Notes under the pieces: generated by a model
Database searches by the model: none
Told to the model about the DNA's origin: nothing
The model's input: the letters and a program-made list of their open reading frames with translations, nothing else
Shown here: one piece after another, positions 27,401-37,099 of the stretch
How positions within the stretch are numbered: the first letter of the stretch is position 1
Layout: each line of letters begins with the position of its first letter
Translations under genes and position numbers: made by a program
Assembly: GCF_000469135.2 (NCBI RefSeq)
Contig: NZ_CP048117.1
Span: 2,455,501-2,519,500 of the forward strand
Length of the DNA stretch: 64,000 bases
From: Bacillus sp. SB49
Lineage (GTDB): Bacteria > Bacillota > Bacilli > Bacillales > Halobacillaceae
Direction of reading: 5' to 3'

Positions 27401-27883
27401 TTAATATCCTTCATCCTGACGTTGGTAATTCACTTCATTTTTTGATAGATAGGCGTGAAACCATTCTTCCTCCGTCAAGCCGATGGTCGCTGCCAACTGT
27501 AAATACCCAAGGAACAGTGCGTGATAGGATTGTTTGTCCTTCTGTTCCCGAAACGCTTCCACCGCTTTATATACATTAAGAAACGCCTCGGTTTCCGTTT
27601 CCCGGCAAACATAGGCGCCCGGCTCAAAATGAAAGCCTGAATCGAGGCCGAGCGACAGCAGAAAATGTATTCCGTCTACATACTCTTCCAAAATGACCTC
27701 TTTTTCACTAGGTCCTTTACTACTCCAGAATTTGAAGCACCTGGTTTCATTCGCGAGTTCCCCGATTTCCACTAGCAGGGCAAGGATTTTTTCCTCTGTT
27801 TTTGTCCCTTGTTTAATGTCGTGCTGGTCTTCAATATATTGATCCAACGCTCGCTGCATGTCATACAATCGATTCCATTCCAT
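27401..27883 (-). CDS. Dimeric all-alpha dUTP diphosphatase
   Basis: All-helical dUTPase-2 family protein of 160 residues. It should convert dUTP to dUMP and keep uracil out of DNA. The metal-binding pattern of the MazG-like superfamily is present: EIGELANETRCFKFWS followed by EEYVDGIHFLLSLG. It is a single gene, 84 bases upstream of the peptidase gene. Family call is firm; substrate is inferred from the family. Confidence 0.88.
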   Translation of the reverse strand: MEWNRLYDMQRALDQYIEDQHDIKQGTKTEEKILALLVEIGELANETRCFKFWSSKGPSEKEVILEEYVDGIHFLLSLGLDSGFHFEPGAYVCRETETEAFLNVYKAVEAFREQKDKQSYHALFLGYLQLAATIGLTEEEWFHAYLSKNEVNYQRQDEGY

Positions 27884-27932
27884 TAAAATTCTCCTCTACT
27901 CAAAAATTGTCTTCAATAAATGTATCATTTTT

Positions 27933-27959
27933 TGAAACAAAAGGACATGCACAATCGTA
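27933..27959 (+). promoter_or_regulatory. Sigma-W promoter of ysdB
   Basis: TGAAAC (27933-27938), 17 bases, CGTA (27956-27959), 37 bases before the ysdB start. B. subtilis ysdB belongs to the sigma-W regulon, so the site is expected. The spacing is one longer than the usual 16. Confidence 0.75.
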
Positions 27960-27996
27960 TGGTAGCTATGATGCTATATATAGGGAGTCGATACAC

Positions 27997-28404
27997 ATGA
28001 TTATCATCCTGTTCCGCTTGTTATTATTGGTCGCTATCGCCTTCATCCTTTATACAGCCTACAAGTTCCTCATCAACCCACGAAGGAAACTAGACACCGC
28101 TAAAGATAAAAAACAGTTCTACTTCCATGACAATAAAGAAAATTCCAAGGAAAATTTTCTACTTACATGGAAAGGGTTGGTTTTCGAAGGTGAAAAGTAC
28201 CTGGGGGCAACCGAAGATGCATTTGAAGTCGTCAACATCAGCGTCAGCGCACATCATCCGGAACGGCTGCAAGGACTCGACCGGGAGGATATCTATTTCA
28301 TGGAGAAGGAAATCCTCATACGGTACCCGTACGCCACTATTGAATGGAAGTATCCGATGAACCGCCTTATTCTAAGCCGTTGGAACGATGACGAACAGCT
28401 CTAA
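27997..28404 (+). CDS. ysdB: Sigma-W pathway protein YsdB
   Basis: Membrane-anchored protein of 135 residues. It has one N-terminal helix (MIIILFRLLLLVAIAFILYT) and a cytoplasmic domain that matches YsdB (INPRRKLDTAKDKKQFYFHD, LLTWKGLVFEGEKYLGATED, ERLQGLDREDIYFMEKEI). In B. subtilis YsdB takes part in activation of sigma-W. The ATG at 27997 (GGGAG site) is the start, downstream of the sigma-W promoter, not the in-frame ATG at 27907, which precedes that promoter. Confidence 0.9.
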   Translation: MIIILFRLLLLVAIAFILYTAYKFLINPRRKLDTAKDKKQFYFHDNKENSKENFLLTWKGLVFEGEKYLGATEDAFEVVNISVSAHHPERLQGLDREDIYFMEKEILIRYPYATIEWKYPMNRLILSRWNDDEQL

Positions 28405-28433
28405 GAGCTCGATACAGCGTCTCCAACCAAAAG

Positions 28434-28457
28434 AATCCGACCAGGAATGGTCGGATT
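28434..28457 (+). terminator. Terminator of ysdB
   Basis: Perfect 10-bp stem AATCCGACCA/TGGTCGGATT with a GGAA loop, then TTTTC, 29 bases past the stop codon. Confidence 0.88.
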
Positions 28458-28507
28458 TTTCACATGGGAGAGAAAGAACTTCCTGCATGCTGATATTCCA
28501 TGAATTC

Positions 28508-29080
28508 TTAAGGTGCCGGCTGAAAAAAGTCACGCCAGAGCACCACTTCGTATTTCTTCCTGATCAAGAAAGTGAGGCCGATCAGGGCGCCGGAAAAAAT
28601 AATCATCATTGGAAGAGACAACAAAGTGATCCATTGACCTACCGATGTATAAACCACTGCCAGCGGAAAATTTGCAAACAGCGAGGATTTCGTATATTCC
28701 TTGAAATCCGAACTGATTTCCAAGAGACAGTAGGATAGTAGATGAAAATGAATAAACGGGACAAGTCGAAGAACCGCCACCTGCTTTACCGAAAGGTTGG
28801 TTTGTTTCTTCAGCCATTTCTCCTTCACACGTTTAAGTTTCTTCAATCCTGATGGTAAGATGCGGATCATCTTGTAAAAAACCAGACTGGATAACATTGT
28901 CCCGATCACGGAATAAGCGGTGCCGGCAATTGGTCCGAATAGTACCCCGCCTGTGATGCATACAAGCATAACAGGCAGAAATAAGAATGGACGCAGTAAA
29001 TGAATACCGATGAATAAGAGCGGTGCCCAAGCTTCCTGCTGCTCCAACCATGCCAATACGGATGTTGTTATCTCGCCCAT
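28508..29080 (-). CDS. TVP38/TMEM64 (DedA-like) family membrane protein
   Basis: Membrane protein of 190 residues with about five helices and the SNARE-associated core (RPFLFLPVMLVCITGGVLFGPIAG, VAVLRLVPFIHFHLLSYC). Related DedA-superfamily proteins move lipids across the membrane. The precise role of this member is unknown. It lies 35 bases downstream of the DUF1294 gene and may be co-transcribed with it. Confidence 0.85.
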   Translation of the reverse strand: MGEITTSVLAWLEQQEAWAPLLFIGIHLLRPFLFLPVMLVCITGGVLFGPIAGTAYSVIGTMLSSLVFYKMIRILPSGLKKLKRVKEKWLKKQTNLSVKQVAVLRLVPFIHFHLLSYCLLEISSDFKEYTKSSLFANFPLAVVYTSVGQWITLLSLPMMIIFSGALIGLTFLIRKKYEVVLWRDFFQPAP

Positions 29081-29115
29081 TTCATCCCCCCTGTCTACAT
29101 ATTATGACAGGAGAA

Positions 29116-29397
29116 TCAAAGGTAGAACTTACCGATGAGATAGCCCGCTCCCGCAATGTGAAGAAGGGACAGGAAAGGAAGGCCGAACGCGAATGCCCGG
29201 TGTTTCGTCTTATGTCTGAACACGTTCATTCCTGCCCAGCCGCCAAGTGCACCGCCAAGGACTGCTAGTAACCAAATGGTACGCTCCCGGGTCCTCCATG
29301 CCTGCTTCACTGCTCTCTTCTTATCCGACCCCATTAAAAGAAACAGCCAGATACTCATGCTCCCCCAAACGATAAATAAAGCACCCAGAAAACCCAT
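29116..29397 (-). CDS. ysdA: DUF1294 family membrane protein YsdA
   Basis: Protein of 93 residues with about three membrane helices and the DUF1294 core (SDKKRAVKQAWRTRERTIW, GALGGWAGMNVFRHKT). It is found after rplT, as YsdA in B. subtilis. Function unknown. It lies behind the infC operon terminator, so it needs its own promoter or read-through. Confidence 0.87.
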   Translation of the reverse strand: MGFLGALFIVWGSMSIWLFLLMGSDKKRAVKQAWRTRERTIWLLAVLGGALGGWAGMNVFRHKTKHRAFAFGLPFLSLLHIAGAGYLIGKFYL

Positions 29398-29431
29398 AGA
29401 ATGTACCCCCTTTATCTTTTTATATAAAAAA

Positions 29432-29459
29432 AGTCATTTCCTACCGAACGGAAATGACT
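29432..29459 (-). terminator. Terminator of infC-rpmI-rplT
   Basis: Perfect stem AGTCATTTCC/GGAAATGACT with an 8-base loop, then a T7 run, 16 bases past rplT. Confidence 0.9.
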
Positions 29460-29474
29460 CTTCTGCAATCTTTT

Positions 29475-29831
29475 TTATTTAAGTGCTGCTTTTGCCTGCT
29501 CTGCAAGTGCAGAGAAAGCTTGAGCATCGTTGATAGCTAGATCAGCAAGCATCTTACGGTTCATTTCGATACCCGCAAGTTTCAAACCGTGCATTAGACG
29601 GCTGTAAGAAATATCGTTCAAGCGAGCCGCAGCGTTAATACGTGCGATCCAAAGCTTACGGAAGTCGCGTTTCTTCTGACGACGGTCACGGTAAGCGTAC
29701 TGACCGGATTTCATTACTTGTTGCTTAGCTGTTTTGAATAGTGCGTGTTTAGAACCATAATAACCTTTTGCTAGTTTAAGGACACGGTTACGACGTTGAC
29801 GTGTCACTGTTCCACCTTTAACTCGTGGCAT
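29475..29831 (-). CDS. rplT: 50S ribosomal protein L20
   Basis: Ribosomal protein of 118 residues that binds 23S rRNA early in large-subunit assembly. The very basic N-terminal half ([20 protein letters not shown]) and the compact C-terminal domain are complete. In B. subtilis L20 also represses its own operon by binding the infC leader; that leader is recognisable here. It is last in infC-rpmI-rplT. Confidence 0.98.
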   Translation of the reverse strand: MPRVKGGTVTRQRRNRVLKLAKGYYGSKHALFKTAKQQVMKSGQYAYRDRRQKKRDFRKLWIARINAAARLNDISYSRLMHGLKLAGIEMNRKMLADLAINDAQAFSALAEQAKAALK

Positions 29832-29863
29832 AATAATCCCTCCTGATTAAATCGATATCGTTA

Positions 29864-30061
29864 TTAGTCTTTTGGAAGCATGTGCTTGATGCGGCGATAA
29901 TCTCCAGCAGAAACCAATGCATCTTTACGTAGCTTACGCTTTTGTTTCGTAGATTTGTTTGCGAACAAGTGGCTAGTGTAAGCGTGAGAACGTTTCACCT
30001 TACCTGTTCCGGTTTTTTTGAAGCGTTTTTGAGAACCTTTATGGGTTTTCATTTTTGGCAT
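29864..30061 (-). CDS. rpmI: 50S ribosomal protein L35
   Basis: Ribosomal protein of 65 residues with the family signature [20 protein letters not shown] at its start and a basic middle region. It lies between infC and rplT in the usual operon. Confidence 0.98.
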   Translation of the reverse strand: MPKMKTHKGSQKRFKKTGTGKVKRSHAYTSHLFANKSTKQKRKLRKDALVSAGDYRRIKHMLPKD

Positions 30062-30093
30062 GTGAATTTCCTCCTTTTACTTGATACACATAC

Positions 30094-30612
30094 TTACTTC
30101 TCGCCTAGAGGAGCAAGCATTAAGAACATACTGCGACCTTCCATTTTAGGCTTGGTCTCAACTTGGGCAATATCTTTGCACTCTTCGGCAAGGCGTTCGA
30201 GTACTTTCTGTCCAAGTTCTTTGTGTGTGATTGCACGACCGCGGAAACGGACAGATGCTTTCACTTTGTCACCTTTTTCGAGGAACTTGCGTGCGTTACG
30301 CAGTTTCGTGTTAAAGTCATGGTCTTCGATCCCAGGGCTGAGACGAACTTCCTTGACTTTGATGACGGTTTGTTTCTTACGAGCTTCTTTTTCTTTCTTC
30401 TGCTGCTCGAAGCGATACTTTCCGTAGTCCATCACTCGGCAAACCGGAGGCTTCGCATTTGGCGCCACCATAACGAGATCAAGATTTGCATTTGCAGCAA
30501 TATCCAGGGCTTCGTTACGGGATTTAACTCCAAGCTGCTCCCCATTTACATCGATCAGACGAACTTCACGGGCACGGATTTTTTCATTAACGTTCATGTT
30601 ATCCTTGCTAAT
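30094..30612 (-). CDS. infC: Translation initiation factor IF-3
   Basis: IF-3 of 172 residues. It keeps subunits apart and checks the initiator tRNA and start codon. The N-terminal domain ([17 protein letters not shown]), linker and C-terminal domain ([17 protein letters not shown]) are complete. I place the start at ATT (30612), not at the ATG at 30597. It is 8 bases from a perfect GGAGGT and restores the conserved ISKD opening; the ATG has no such site. AUU starts are known for infC and allow IF-3 to repress its own synthesis. The L20 leader lies upstream. Confidence 0.93.
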   Translation of the reverse strand: MSKDNMNVNEKIRAREVRLIDVNGEQLGVKSRNEALDIAANANLDLVMVAPNAKPPVCRVMDYGKYRFEQQKKEKEARKKQTVIKVKEVRLSPGIEDHDFNTKLRNARKFLEKGDKVKASVRFRGRAITHKELGQKVLERLAEECKDIAQVETKPKMEGRSMFLMLAPLGEK

Positions 30613-30639
30613 ATCGAGCCACCTCCAACATATTTTAGA

Positions 30640-30830
30640 AAACTTGTATGAGATCTGTCATCGACAAGAGATTTCCTGTTGCAAATAAAAAAAGTGTCGG
30701 CACATACTGCACCCACACGTCTCCTAATAAATCAAAGGAATAGTGACCTGCCAACTGCTTACGCGTCGATCAGGTGAGAAGCGGGTGCTTCTACTTGTCT
30801 CTAGATCCGTTCATTCAGTTACCTAAATAA
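30640..30830 (-). promoter_or_regulatory. L20-controlled leader of the infC operon
   Basis: The leader holds the conserved AGCACCCGCTTCTCACCT (30789-30772) typical of Bacillus L20 leaders. Downstream is a terminator stem (GTGTGGGTGC at 30718-30709 against GTGCCGACAC at 30703-30694) followed by a T7 run. GCACCC in the first element can pair with GGGTGC of the terminator, which would make the antiterminator. L20 binding is expected to favour termination. The rest of the 30613-30984 gap holds the promoter and the thrS terminator. Confidence 0.85.
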
Positions 30831-30858
30831 TAATAGCATGCCTGATGGTACATGTCAA
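30830..30858 (-). promoter_or_regulatory. Promoter of the infC operon
   Basis: Consensus TTGACA (30858-30853), 17 bases, TATTAT (30835-30830), upstream of the L20 leader. Confidence 0.85.
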
Positions 30859-30948
30859 CACCTAACGAGGTGTCTTCATGACTACCTTTCCTAGGATAAG
30901 GGAAAGACGAGGAAAAATCAAGAGCTTTTTCCCATCTGGAAAGGAAGA

Positions 30949-30978
30949 AGAGACCGGAAGCAGACACTTCCGATCTCT
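30949..30978 (-). terminator. Terminator of thrS
   Basis: 12-bp stem AGAGATCGGAAG/CTTCCGGTCTCT (one G-U pair), 6-base loop, then TCTTCCTTTCC, just after the thrS stop. Confidence 0.78.
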
Positions 30979-30984
30979 TTGGCA

Positions 30985-32928
30985 TTACTTACGGAGCAGT
31001 TTTTGATCGATTTCGTTACGAATTTCAGATTTGAACTGCTCCAGTGGTTTCGTTTCTGAATTCTGTTGGCCGTATCGGCGGACGTTCACTGCATTCTCTT
31101 CCATCTCACGGTCTCCGACAACAAGCTGGAACGGAATTTTCTGCATTTGTGCTTCTCTTATCTTATATCCGATCTTCTCATTGCGCTCATCCACCTCGAC
31201 ACGAATGCCGGCTTCACGGAGTTCATCCTCAAGCTTCTTAGAATATTCCAGATGCGCATCTGCAGAAACCGGAATGATTTTCGCCTGAACAGGAGCAAGC
31301 CAGGTTGGGAAGACACCTTTGTATTCCTCAATAAGGAAAGCAACGAAGCGCTCCATCGTGGATACGACTCCACGGTGAATAACGACAGGACGGTGATCCG
31401 CTCCATCTTCCCCTACATACGTAAGGTCAAAGCGCTCAGGGAGGTGGAAGTCCAGCTGAACCGTTGACAGCGTCTCATCCTTGCCGAGAGCTGTTTTCAC
31501 TTGAACATCAAGCTTCGGACCATAGAAAGCAGCTTCTCCTTCTGCTTCCACATACTCAAGTTCCATGTCTTCCATTGTTTCTTTCAGCATCGCCTGTGCT
31601 TTTTCCCACATAGCGTCGTTGTCAACATACTTCTCTTTGTCTTCTGGATCTCTATAGGACAAGCGGAAGTAATAATCTTCAATACCGAAATCGCGGTACA
31701 CTTCCTGGACGAGTCGAACGACACGCATGAATTCATCTTTCAACTGGTCAGGTCTTGCAAAGATATGGGCATCATTCAACGTCATCGCACGAACACGTTG
31801 AAGGCCGGCAAGAGCTCCAGACATCTCATAGCGGTGCATCGTACCAAGCTCCGCAATACGTACCGGCAGATTCCGGTAACTATGAAGCTGATTCTTGTAA
31901 ACCATCATATGGTGCGGACAGTTCATCGGGCGGAGAACGAGGTCTTCATTGTCCATTTCCATTGTCGGGAACATATCGTCCTGATAGTGGTCCCAGTGAC
32001 CGCTCGTTTTATACAAATCTACACTTCCAAGCACCGGCGTATAGACGTGATCGTAACCGAGTCGTTCTTCAGTATCCACGATATAACGTTCGATTGTGCG
32101 ACGAATGGTGGAACCTTTAGGCAGCCACATCGGCAAACCTTGTCCGACTTTCTGATTGATTGTGAAAATCTCCAGCTCTTTCCCCAACTTACGGTGGTCA
32201 CGCTCTTTCGCTTCCTCAAGCATCTTTAAGTGCTCATCGAGGTGCGCCTTTTTCTCAAAAGCAGTCCCGTAAATACGCTGGAGCATCTGGTTATCACTGT
32301 TCCCGCGCCAGTAAGCTCCTGAAATGCTCAACAGCTTAAACACTTTGATTTTGCTCGTCTGCGGAACGTGGACCCCGCGGCACAAATCGAAGAATTCCCC
32401 TTGCTGATAAAGGGTAACCTGCTCTCCTTCCGGAATAGCGTCGATCAGTTCCAATTTAAGGTCATCACCAATCTCTTTAAACTTCTCGATTGCTTCTTCT
32501 CTGGATACCTCAATGCGCTCAATTTCCAGGTTCTCATCAATGATTTTTTGCATTTCTTTCTCAATCTTAGGCAGATCTTCCGGCGTCAGCGATTCTTCCA
32601 TATCGATATCATAGTAAAAACCGTTCTCAATCACAGGGCCTACACCGAACTTCACATCCCCATAAATGCGCTTGATCGCCTGCGCCATCAAGTGAGCTGT
32701 GGAGTGACGCATGATTTCAATGCCTTCCTGGTTTTTATAAGTCAGAATCTCAATGGATCCATCCTGATTTATCGGACGTCGCAGATCATAAGGTTCTCCA
32801 TCTAATTTGACAGCCAGCGCCTGTTTCTTCAACCCCGGTGAAATAGACTGGGCAATTGCTTCCCCTGTAGTTCCTTGTTCAAATTCCTTTACGTTACCAT
32901 CTGGAAATTTCATTTGAATTGTTGCCAT
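30985..32928 (-). CDS. thrS: Threonine-tRNA ligase
   Basis: Class II synthetase of 647 residues. Order: TGS domain (about 1-62), editing domain with [16 protein letters not shown] and the Cys/His region CRGVHVPQT, class II core with motif 2 ([21 protein letters not shown]) and motif 3 ([21 protein letters not shown]), and the C-terminal anticodon-binding domain (about 540-647). It charges tRNA-Thr and removes mischarged Ser. A T-box upstream controls it. Confidence 0.97.
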   Translation of the reverse strand: MATIQMKFPDGNVKEFEQGTTGEAIAQSISPGLKKQALAVKLDGEPYDLRRPINQDGSIEILTYKNQEGIEIMRHSTAHLMAQAIKRIYGDVKFGVGPVIENGFYYDIDMEESLTPEDLPKIEKEMQKIIDENLEIERIEVSREEAIEKFKEIGDDLKLELIDAIPEGEQVTLYQQGEFFDLCRGVHVPQTSKIKVFKLLSISGAYWRGNSDNQMLQRIYGTAFEKKAHLDEHLKMLEEAKERDHRKLGKELEIFTINQKVGQGLPMWLPKGSTIRRTIERYIVDTEERLGYDHVYTPVLGSVDLYKTSGHWDHYQDDMFPTMEMDNEDLVLRPMNCPHHMMVYKNQLHSYRNLPVRIAELGTMHRYEMSGALAGLQRVRAMTLNDAHIFARPDQLKDEFMRVVRLVQEVYRDFGIEDYYFRLSYRDPEDKEKYVDNDAMWEKAQAMLKETMEDMELEYVEAEGEAAFYGPKLDVQVKTALGKDETLSTVQLDFHLPERFDLTYVGEDGADHRPVVIHRGVVSTMERFVAFLIEEYKGVFPTWLAPVQAKIIPVSADAHLEYSKKLEDELREAGIRVEVDERNEKIGYKIREAQMQKIPFQLVVGDREMEENAVNVRRYGQQNSETKPLEQFKSEIRNEIDQKLLRK

Positions 32929-32969
32929 TTCCCAACACTCCTTCTATACTTTCTTCCTTGCAGACAAAT

Positions 32970-33245
32970 CAAAAAACGCTTATCCCTCGGCAAAATAAGC
33001 CAAGGGACAAGCGTTAGCACTCGTGGTTCCACCCTAGTTTCCGCTTCCGTCCAGGACGTACGCGGCTCGTTCGTCATCCTTAACGCGGATCAAACGCTGC
33101 CCATTACTAAAAACTGTTCACAGGCAGAGCTCGGAGGTGGTAAACAATGTAGCCGTCAGGAAGGAGCTTCCAGCCTATTGGCCCCTCTCTCTGGTCATGC
33201 GTCACTAATCGCTCGTGTCCTCTTCCATGCTGATTTATTAATATG
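32970..33245 (-). promoter_or_regulatory. T-box leader of thrS
   Basis: The T-box core AGGGTGGAACCACG lies at 33035-33022. The terminator is a strong stem (32999-33015 against 32975-32991, AACGCTTGTCCC...GGGATAAGCGTT) followed by a T6 run. Stem I holds an AG-rich box (CAGAGAGAGGGG) and, further on, TTTACCACCTC, where ACC fits a Thr specifier. Confidence 0.92.
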
Positions 33246-33250
33246 TAGGT

Positions 33251-33279
33251 ATTATATCCGTTAACAAAGAGGAAATCAA
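33251..33279 (-). promoter_or_regulatory. Promoter of thrS
   Basis: TTGATT (33279-33274), 17 bases, TATAAT (33256-33251). The -35 hexamer overlaps the stop codon of ytxC. Confidence 0.8.
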
Positions 33280-34097
33280 GCGTTGTCGAATGGAAAGTTC
33301 GATTTCGGTTTCCAAGATGCTTTTTCTTCAAAAATATTCATCAAGAGCTCCAGGTTGGAATCCTGCGATCGATCTGAATATATGATCAACTGTTCAGGGG
33401 CATGAACAAGAGCGGTCGTGACCGGCCACTTGATTGGGAGTTCTGAAATGGATGCATCCGGATATTGTTTCTTGTATAGCGTTGTTTCCGAATCCCGGAC
33501 AGGATTTCCTTCATCATGGTAATAAACCAGTCCGCCATCATCCAGGAGATGAAGCAGTTGGACACCGGTATCTTTATGGTGGACACGCTGCCGCCAGGAA
33601 TCGAGCATCAACTGATAGGACTCCTCCTGCTTGTACTCGTCAATGATTTTACCCGTGTATTCAATAACAGACTCATGAACGTTTTCTAAACAGGCAGCAG
33701 CCATCTCATCAAATTCCACGTACGTCCGCCCGGCCAAATAATCCTGGATGAAGGCGCGCAGATAGTGATAAACGGGCGGAAGCTTTACACCTGCCGGGGG
33801 ATGCGCTTCAAAGTCCTGTCCGATCTCGAGCATGCGGTGTATCTCTTCCATATCTTCGTAATGGTAACGATGCTTCAGGACTCCTTCCATCCAACCAAGC
33901 ATCTTCCTTTTCCTTATGACCTGAAGAAAAGAACGGATTGCCTCGACGTAAGCCTTGCCGTTCAGAGAGGCGTTGACCAACTCGACTTCATAGAATTCAT
34001 TGTACTCCTTGAACAACCACAACCTCTGCTCCGTGACAATTGCATTATAAAAGATAACCGCTTCCGCGCGATTAGAAAAGTGAATGCCAAACACCAA
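33276..34097 (-). CDS. ytxC: Sporulation protein YtxC
   Basis: Protein of 273 residues of the YtxC family, found in spore formers next to dnaI and thrS. It has no recognised enzyme motif; alpha-helical content looks high, and acidic residues are common. Characteristic stretches are YHYLRAFIQDYLAGRTYVEFDE and LMLDSWRQRVHHKDTGVQLLHL. In B. subtilis the gene is linked to sporulation, but its molecular role is unknown. It lies 125 bases after dnaI. Confidence 0.85.
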   Translation of the reverse strand: MVFGIHFSNRAEAVIFYNAIVTEQRLWLFKEYNEFYEVELVNASLNGKAYVEAIRSFLQVIRKRKMLGWMEGVLKHRYHYEDMEEIHRMLEIGQDFEAHPPAGVKLPPVYHYLRAFIQDYLAGRTYVEFDEMAAACLENVHESVIEYTGKIIDEYKQEESYQLMLDSWRQRVHHKDTGVQLLHLLDDGGLVYYHDEGNPVRDSETTLYKKQYPDASISELPIKWPVTTALVHAPEQLIIYSDRSQDSNLELLMNIFEEKASWKPKSNFPFDNA

Positions 34098-34222
34098 GAT
34101 TCCCCCTCATCCCGACTTTCCGATACGGTATTAGAAGGCGCCTGCGACGCCGTCTATTCCTTGTTATGTTTATGTCAGTCCAGAAGAAATCATGCCATTT
34201 CCATCTTCATCTTTCCTCATCG

Positions 34223-35155
34223 TTACCCTCTTCGGTTCCGACCGGTCACTAACACACTCTCGCTGAGCTGGCGAATTCGTTCGGTAATCCGCTTCGCCTT
34301 CACTTGATCTACATCGCCGCGATTGGATGTCATCAAGACTTTCTCCAACTCATCGATCGTGTAGTTCGATGTGAAGAACACAGGAAGTCTCTCCATCATT
34401 CGGTAATGAAGAATACTCCCCAATACTTCGTCCCGGAACCATGCTGATTGTGATTCTGCACCAATGTCATCTAACATTAATACGGGGGTTTCTTTAAACG
34501 CATTGATTTTATCATTGATGGAATCGTCCTTTATAGACGCTTTCATCTCTCTGACGAATTCCGGCATGTAGATGACCATGGATGGAATATGCTTTTCGCT
34601 CAATTCATTGGCTATAGCTCCGAGAAAATACGTTTTCCCGACACCGAAAGGTCCATGAAAATACAACCCTTTGCTCGGAAGCTCTTCAGAAAGACTTTCA
34701 ATATAACGGACCGTTTGTTCCACTGCCGCACTTCGGTCGGGGTCTTGAAGATCCAGTCTGGAAAGAGAGGCTTCCAAGATCTCCCTCGGCATGTGAAGAC
34801 TCCGGACAAGTGACTTTTGCTGTTCATGCTCTTCCCGCTTCCTTTGTCGGCTGCACTTATCGTAAGCAAGCTTCACTTCCTGGCCATCTACTTCCACACG
34901 CGGCACGTATCCCGGGAGAATATTAATACACGCTTCACGTGACGGACACTTTTCACAGTTTTTCGATTGGGACTGGTACTCATAGAGCTTAATGAGATTC
35001 TTCTCCATGCTCTTCTCCGTCAACTCCGGATGGTGTTCTATCAGCTGCCGTACATCTTCCGACTGGAGCACTTCTTCTTTCATTTTGTTCATTCGATCTT
35101 GAAAGGTTTTATTGTTTCTCATCCATTTTTTCAATGATTTCTGGATCGGTTCCAT
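34223..35155 (-). CDS. dnaI: Primosomal protein DnaI (helicase loader)
   Basis: AAA+ helicase loader of 310 residues. The N-terminal domain carries a zinc site (C67, C70, C76 and C101; NCEKCPSREAC) that binds the DnaC helicase. The ATPase domain has Walker A GPFGVGKT (168-175), Walker B VLMLDDIGAES, sensor I (VFFTSNYTIDELE) and an arginine region near the C-terminus. It loads helicase with DnaB and DnaD at oriC and at restarting forks. It follows dnaB by 16 bases. Confidence 0.96.
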   Translation of the reverse strand: MEPIQKSLKKWMRNNKTFQDRMNKMKEEVLQSEDVRQLIEHHPELTEKSMEKNLIKLYEYQSQSKNCEKCPSREACINILPGYVPRVEVDGQEVKLAYDKCSRQRKREEHEQQKSLVRSLHMPREILEASLSRLDLQDPDRSAAVEQTVRYIESLSEELPSKGLYFHGPFGVGKTYFLGAIANELSEKHIPSMVIYMPEFVREMKASIKDDSINDKINAFKETPVLMLDDIGAESQSAWFRDEVLGSILHYRMMERLPVFFTSNYTIDELEKVLMTSNRGDVDQVKAKRITERIRQLSESVLVTGRNRRG

Positions 35156-35171
35156 TCTGCCACCTCCTCAT

Positions 35172-36527
35172 TCATCCGTTCTCTCTGCTTGTCAACTTCC
35201 TTATACGTGCAGCGATATCATCCGTATCCACGTTAACCGAAGCAGAAACTTTCTCACCGGATCCTGCGTCCTTGTTGAACCAAGCCGGAATGACTTCTTC
35301 TTTCGTATTCACACGTCTCTGTGACTTCTGCTGACCCCACTGCTGATACTTCTGATGCTCAGCCTTAGCAAGATTCATCGCCTGACGCACAGTAGTCACG
35401 TTTTTCCGTGCCCAGTGCCCGGCTATTTTCTGCAAATAAGACTTGGACAATTTCATATCTGTTTTCAAAAGCACGTAGTGAACAAGAACATTCATGACCC
35501 CGGGGTTGATTCCCTGCTCTGTCATGACGTCCCGAATCAGCTTCAAATCCTGGTCAGATGCCCTGTTGCCCTGAGAAAGGTCTTCAAGAAGTTCCCTTGG
35601 TGATTTTCTTTCAAGCATGGCAATAAACTGATCTTCTTTACTCACACTTTCTTCCGCTCCTGTGTCCTGTGTTTTTTCTCGAGCATCTATATTAGACTGC
35701 TTCTTCGGGACAGGCTTTTCCTTCAGAAAATCATGACAGGCGGCTTTAAATTCTTCTTCTACGAGATAATGATTTTCATCAATCGCCCACGTCACCGCTT
35801 TTTCAATGTCAATCGTTGATAAATCATACAGCGTGGCTAGCTGAAGAATTAACTTTCTATTCCGTCCTGTAAGAATCTGTTCACTGGGATACATCCGTTT
35901 CTTTAGAGCATGATGGAGCCAGTCGAAATCCACTTTCGTTTGGGACGTCACAGGCCCTCGGCTCTCTTTCTGATTCTGCTTATCCGCAAGGGATGTGGTC
36001 TCGGCCTGTACGGTCTCGAGCATTTTCGCATGAAATACCTGATCGAAAGTTGCAGTAACCTCTCCAAAACCATCCAGAACGTACTCTTTGCAGATGAGCC
36101 GTTCTTTTAAGTTTTCATATTTGCGCTGTCCGATTTCATGGTAAAGCAGAAGGGAGAGCATATCATCCATGAAGAATTCCTCCGCAGAGAAGGGAGGATA
36201 CAGGTAATACATGTATTCGGCATGAGCCCCTTCCCCTTCTGCCTGGAAAGAACGCAGAAGGCCGATTGCCTCCAGCTTCTTCCTGGCTTCATAAATCTTA
36301 TCCAATGGCGCAGACAGATAGCCCATCAACGTGTGGTGGGTCTGTACTTGTTCTGCAGCATTCATTTCAGACTCCGATAATAAAATCTGATATAAAGAAA
36401 TCGCCAGACGACCGACGATCGGTTGATACAAATGGGATAACGAACGATGAAAATTCCTCGGCAGCTCCCCCCGCTTCACAACTCGAAAACCATCTACCGG
36501 GAGTAACTTCCCTATCGAATGATTCAT
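35172..36527 (-). CDS. dnaB: Replication initiation and membrane attachment protein DnaB
   Basis: Bacillus-type DnaB (not the helicase), 451 residues, needed to load helicase and to attach the origin to the membrane. It shows an N-terminal winged-helix DnaD-like region (about 1-130) and C-terminal DnaD/DnaB_2 repeats (about 300-410, with the YxxxIxxxW-like YLQKIAGHWARKNV). The ATG at 36527 is 7 bases from AAGGAGGT; the GTG at 36536 lies inside that site and was rejected. First of dnaB-dnaI. Confidence 0.93.
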   Translation of the reverse strand: MNHSIGKLLPVDGFRVVKRGELPRNFHRSLSHLYQPIVGRLAISLYQILLSESEMNAAEQVQTHHTLMGYLSAPLDKIYEARKKLEAIGLLRSFQAEGEGAHAEYMYYLYPPFSAEEFFMDDMLSLLLYHEIGQRKYENLKERLICKEYVLDGFGEVTATFDQVFHAKMLETVQAETTSLADKQNQKESRGPVTSQTKVDFDWLHHALKKRMYPSEQILTGRNRKLILQLATLYDLSTIDIEKAVTWAIDENHYLVEEEFKAACHDFLKEKPVPKKQSNIDAREKTQDTGAEESVSKEDQFIAMLERKSPRELLEDLSQGNRASDQDLKLIRDVMTEQGINPGVMNVLVHYVLLKTDMKLSKSYLQKIAGHWARKNVTTVRQAMNLAKAEHQKYQQWGQQKSQRRVNTKEEVIPAWFNKDAGSGEKVSASVNVDTDDIAARIRKLTSRENG

Positions 36528-36579
36528 CTTCCGCACCTCCTTCTTCCTTTCATATTACCCGGTTTCCCTTGAAAAAGAA

Positions 36580-36601
36580 AATGAGCCAATGCCGGCTCAT
36601 T
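36580..36601 (-). terminator. Terminator of nrdR
   Basis: 8-bp stem AATGAGCC/GGCTCATT with a 6-base loop, which overlaps the end of nrdR, followed by TTCTTTTTC on the minus strand. Confidence 0.65.
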
Positions 36602-37061
36602 TGTCATCTTCGTGTTTTATTAAATCCTTCAGTTCATCAATAAAAACATTGATGTCCTTAAATTGTCGATAGACGGATGCGAAACGGACATAAGAGACTT
36701 CGTCAATTCCAGAAAGACGCCCCATGACCATTTCTCCTATATCTTTACTCAACACTTCCGAGACGCCGCGGTTCCTGAGTTCTTTCTCGATGTCCAGTGT
36801 CACACCTTCCAGTTCCTCGACCGCAACCGGGCGCTTCTCACAAGCCCTGATCAAGCCCCGCATCAATTTCTCTCTACTGAATTCTTCTCTTGTGCCTTCT
36901 TTTTTCACTACAATCAAAGGAACTTCTTCAATTCGTTCAAACGTGGTAAAGCGGAAGTCACACTGTTCACATTCTCTCCGCCTGCGTATGGCCTGGCCAT
37001 CCTCAATCGGCCGCGAATCAAGCACCTTCGTACTCTTGTAGTGGCAATTAGGGCATTTCAA
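36597..37061 (-). CDS. nrdR: Transcriptional repressor NrdR
   Basis: ATP/dATP-sensing repressor of ribonucleotide reductase genes, 154 residues. The N-terminal zinc ribbon (C3, C6, C31, C34) and the ATP-cone domain (about 49-139, [20 protein letters not shown]) are intact. No ribonucleotide reductase gene is in the window. The position before dnaB is that of B. subtilis. Confidence 0.96.
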   Translation of the reverse strand: MKCPNCHYKSTKVLDSRPIEDGQAIRRRRECEQCDFRFTTFERIEEVPLIVVKKEGTREEFSREKLMRGLIRACEKRPVAVEELEGVTLDIEKELRNRGVSEVLSKDIGEMVMGRLSGIDEVSYVRFASVYRQFKDINVFIDELKDLIKHEDDK

Positions 37062-37099
37062 AATTGATCAACTCCACATCGTCTTCGTTTCCACATCGC

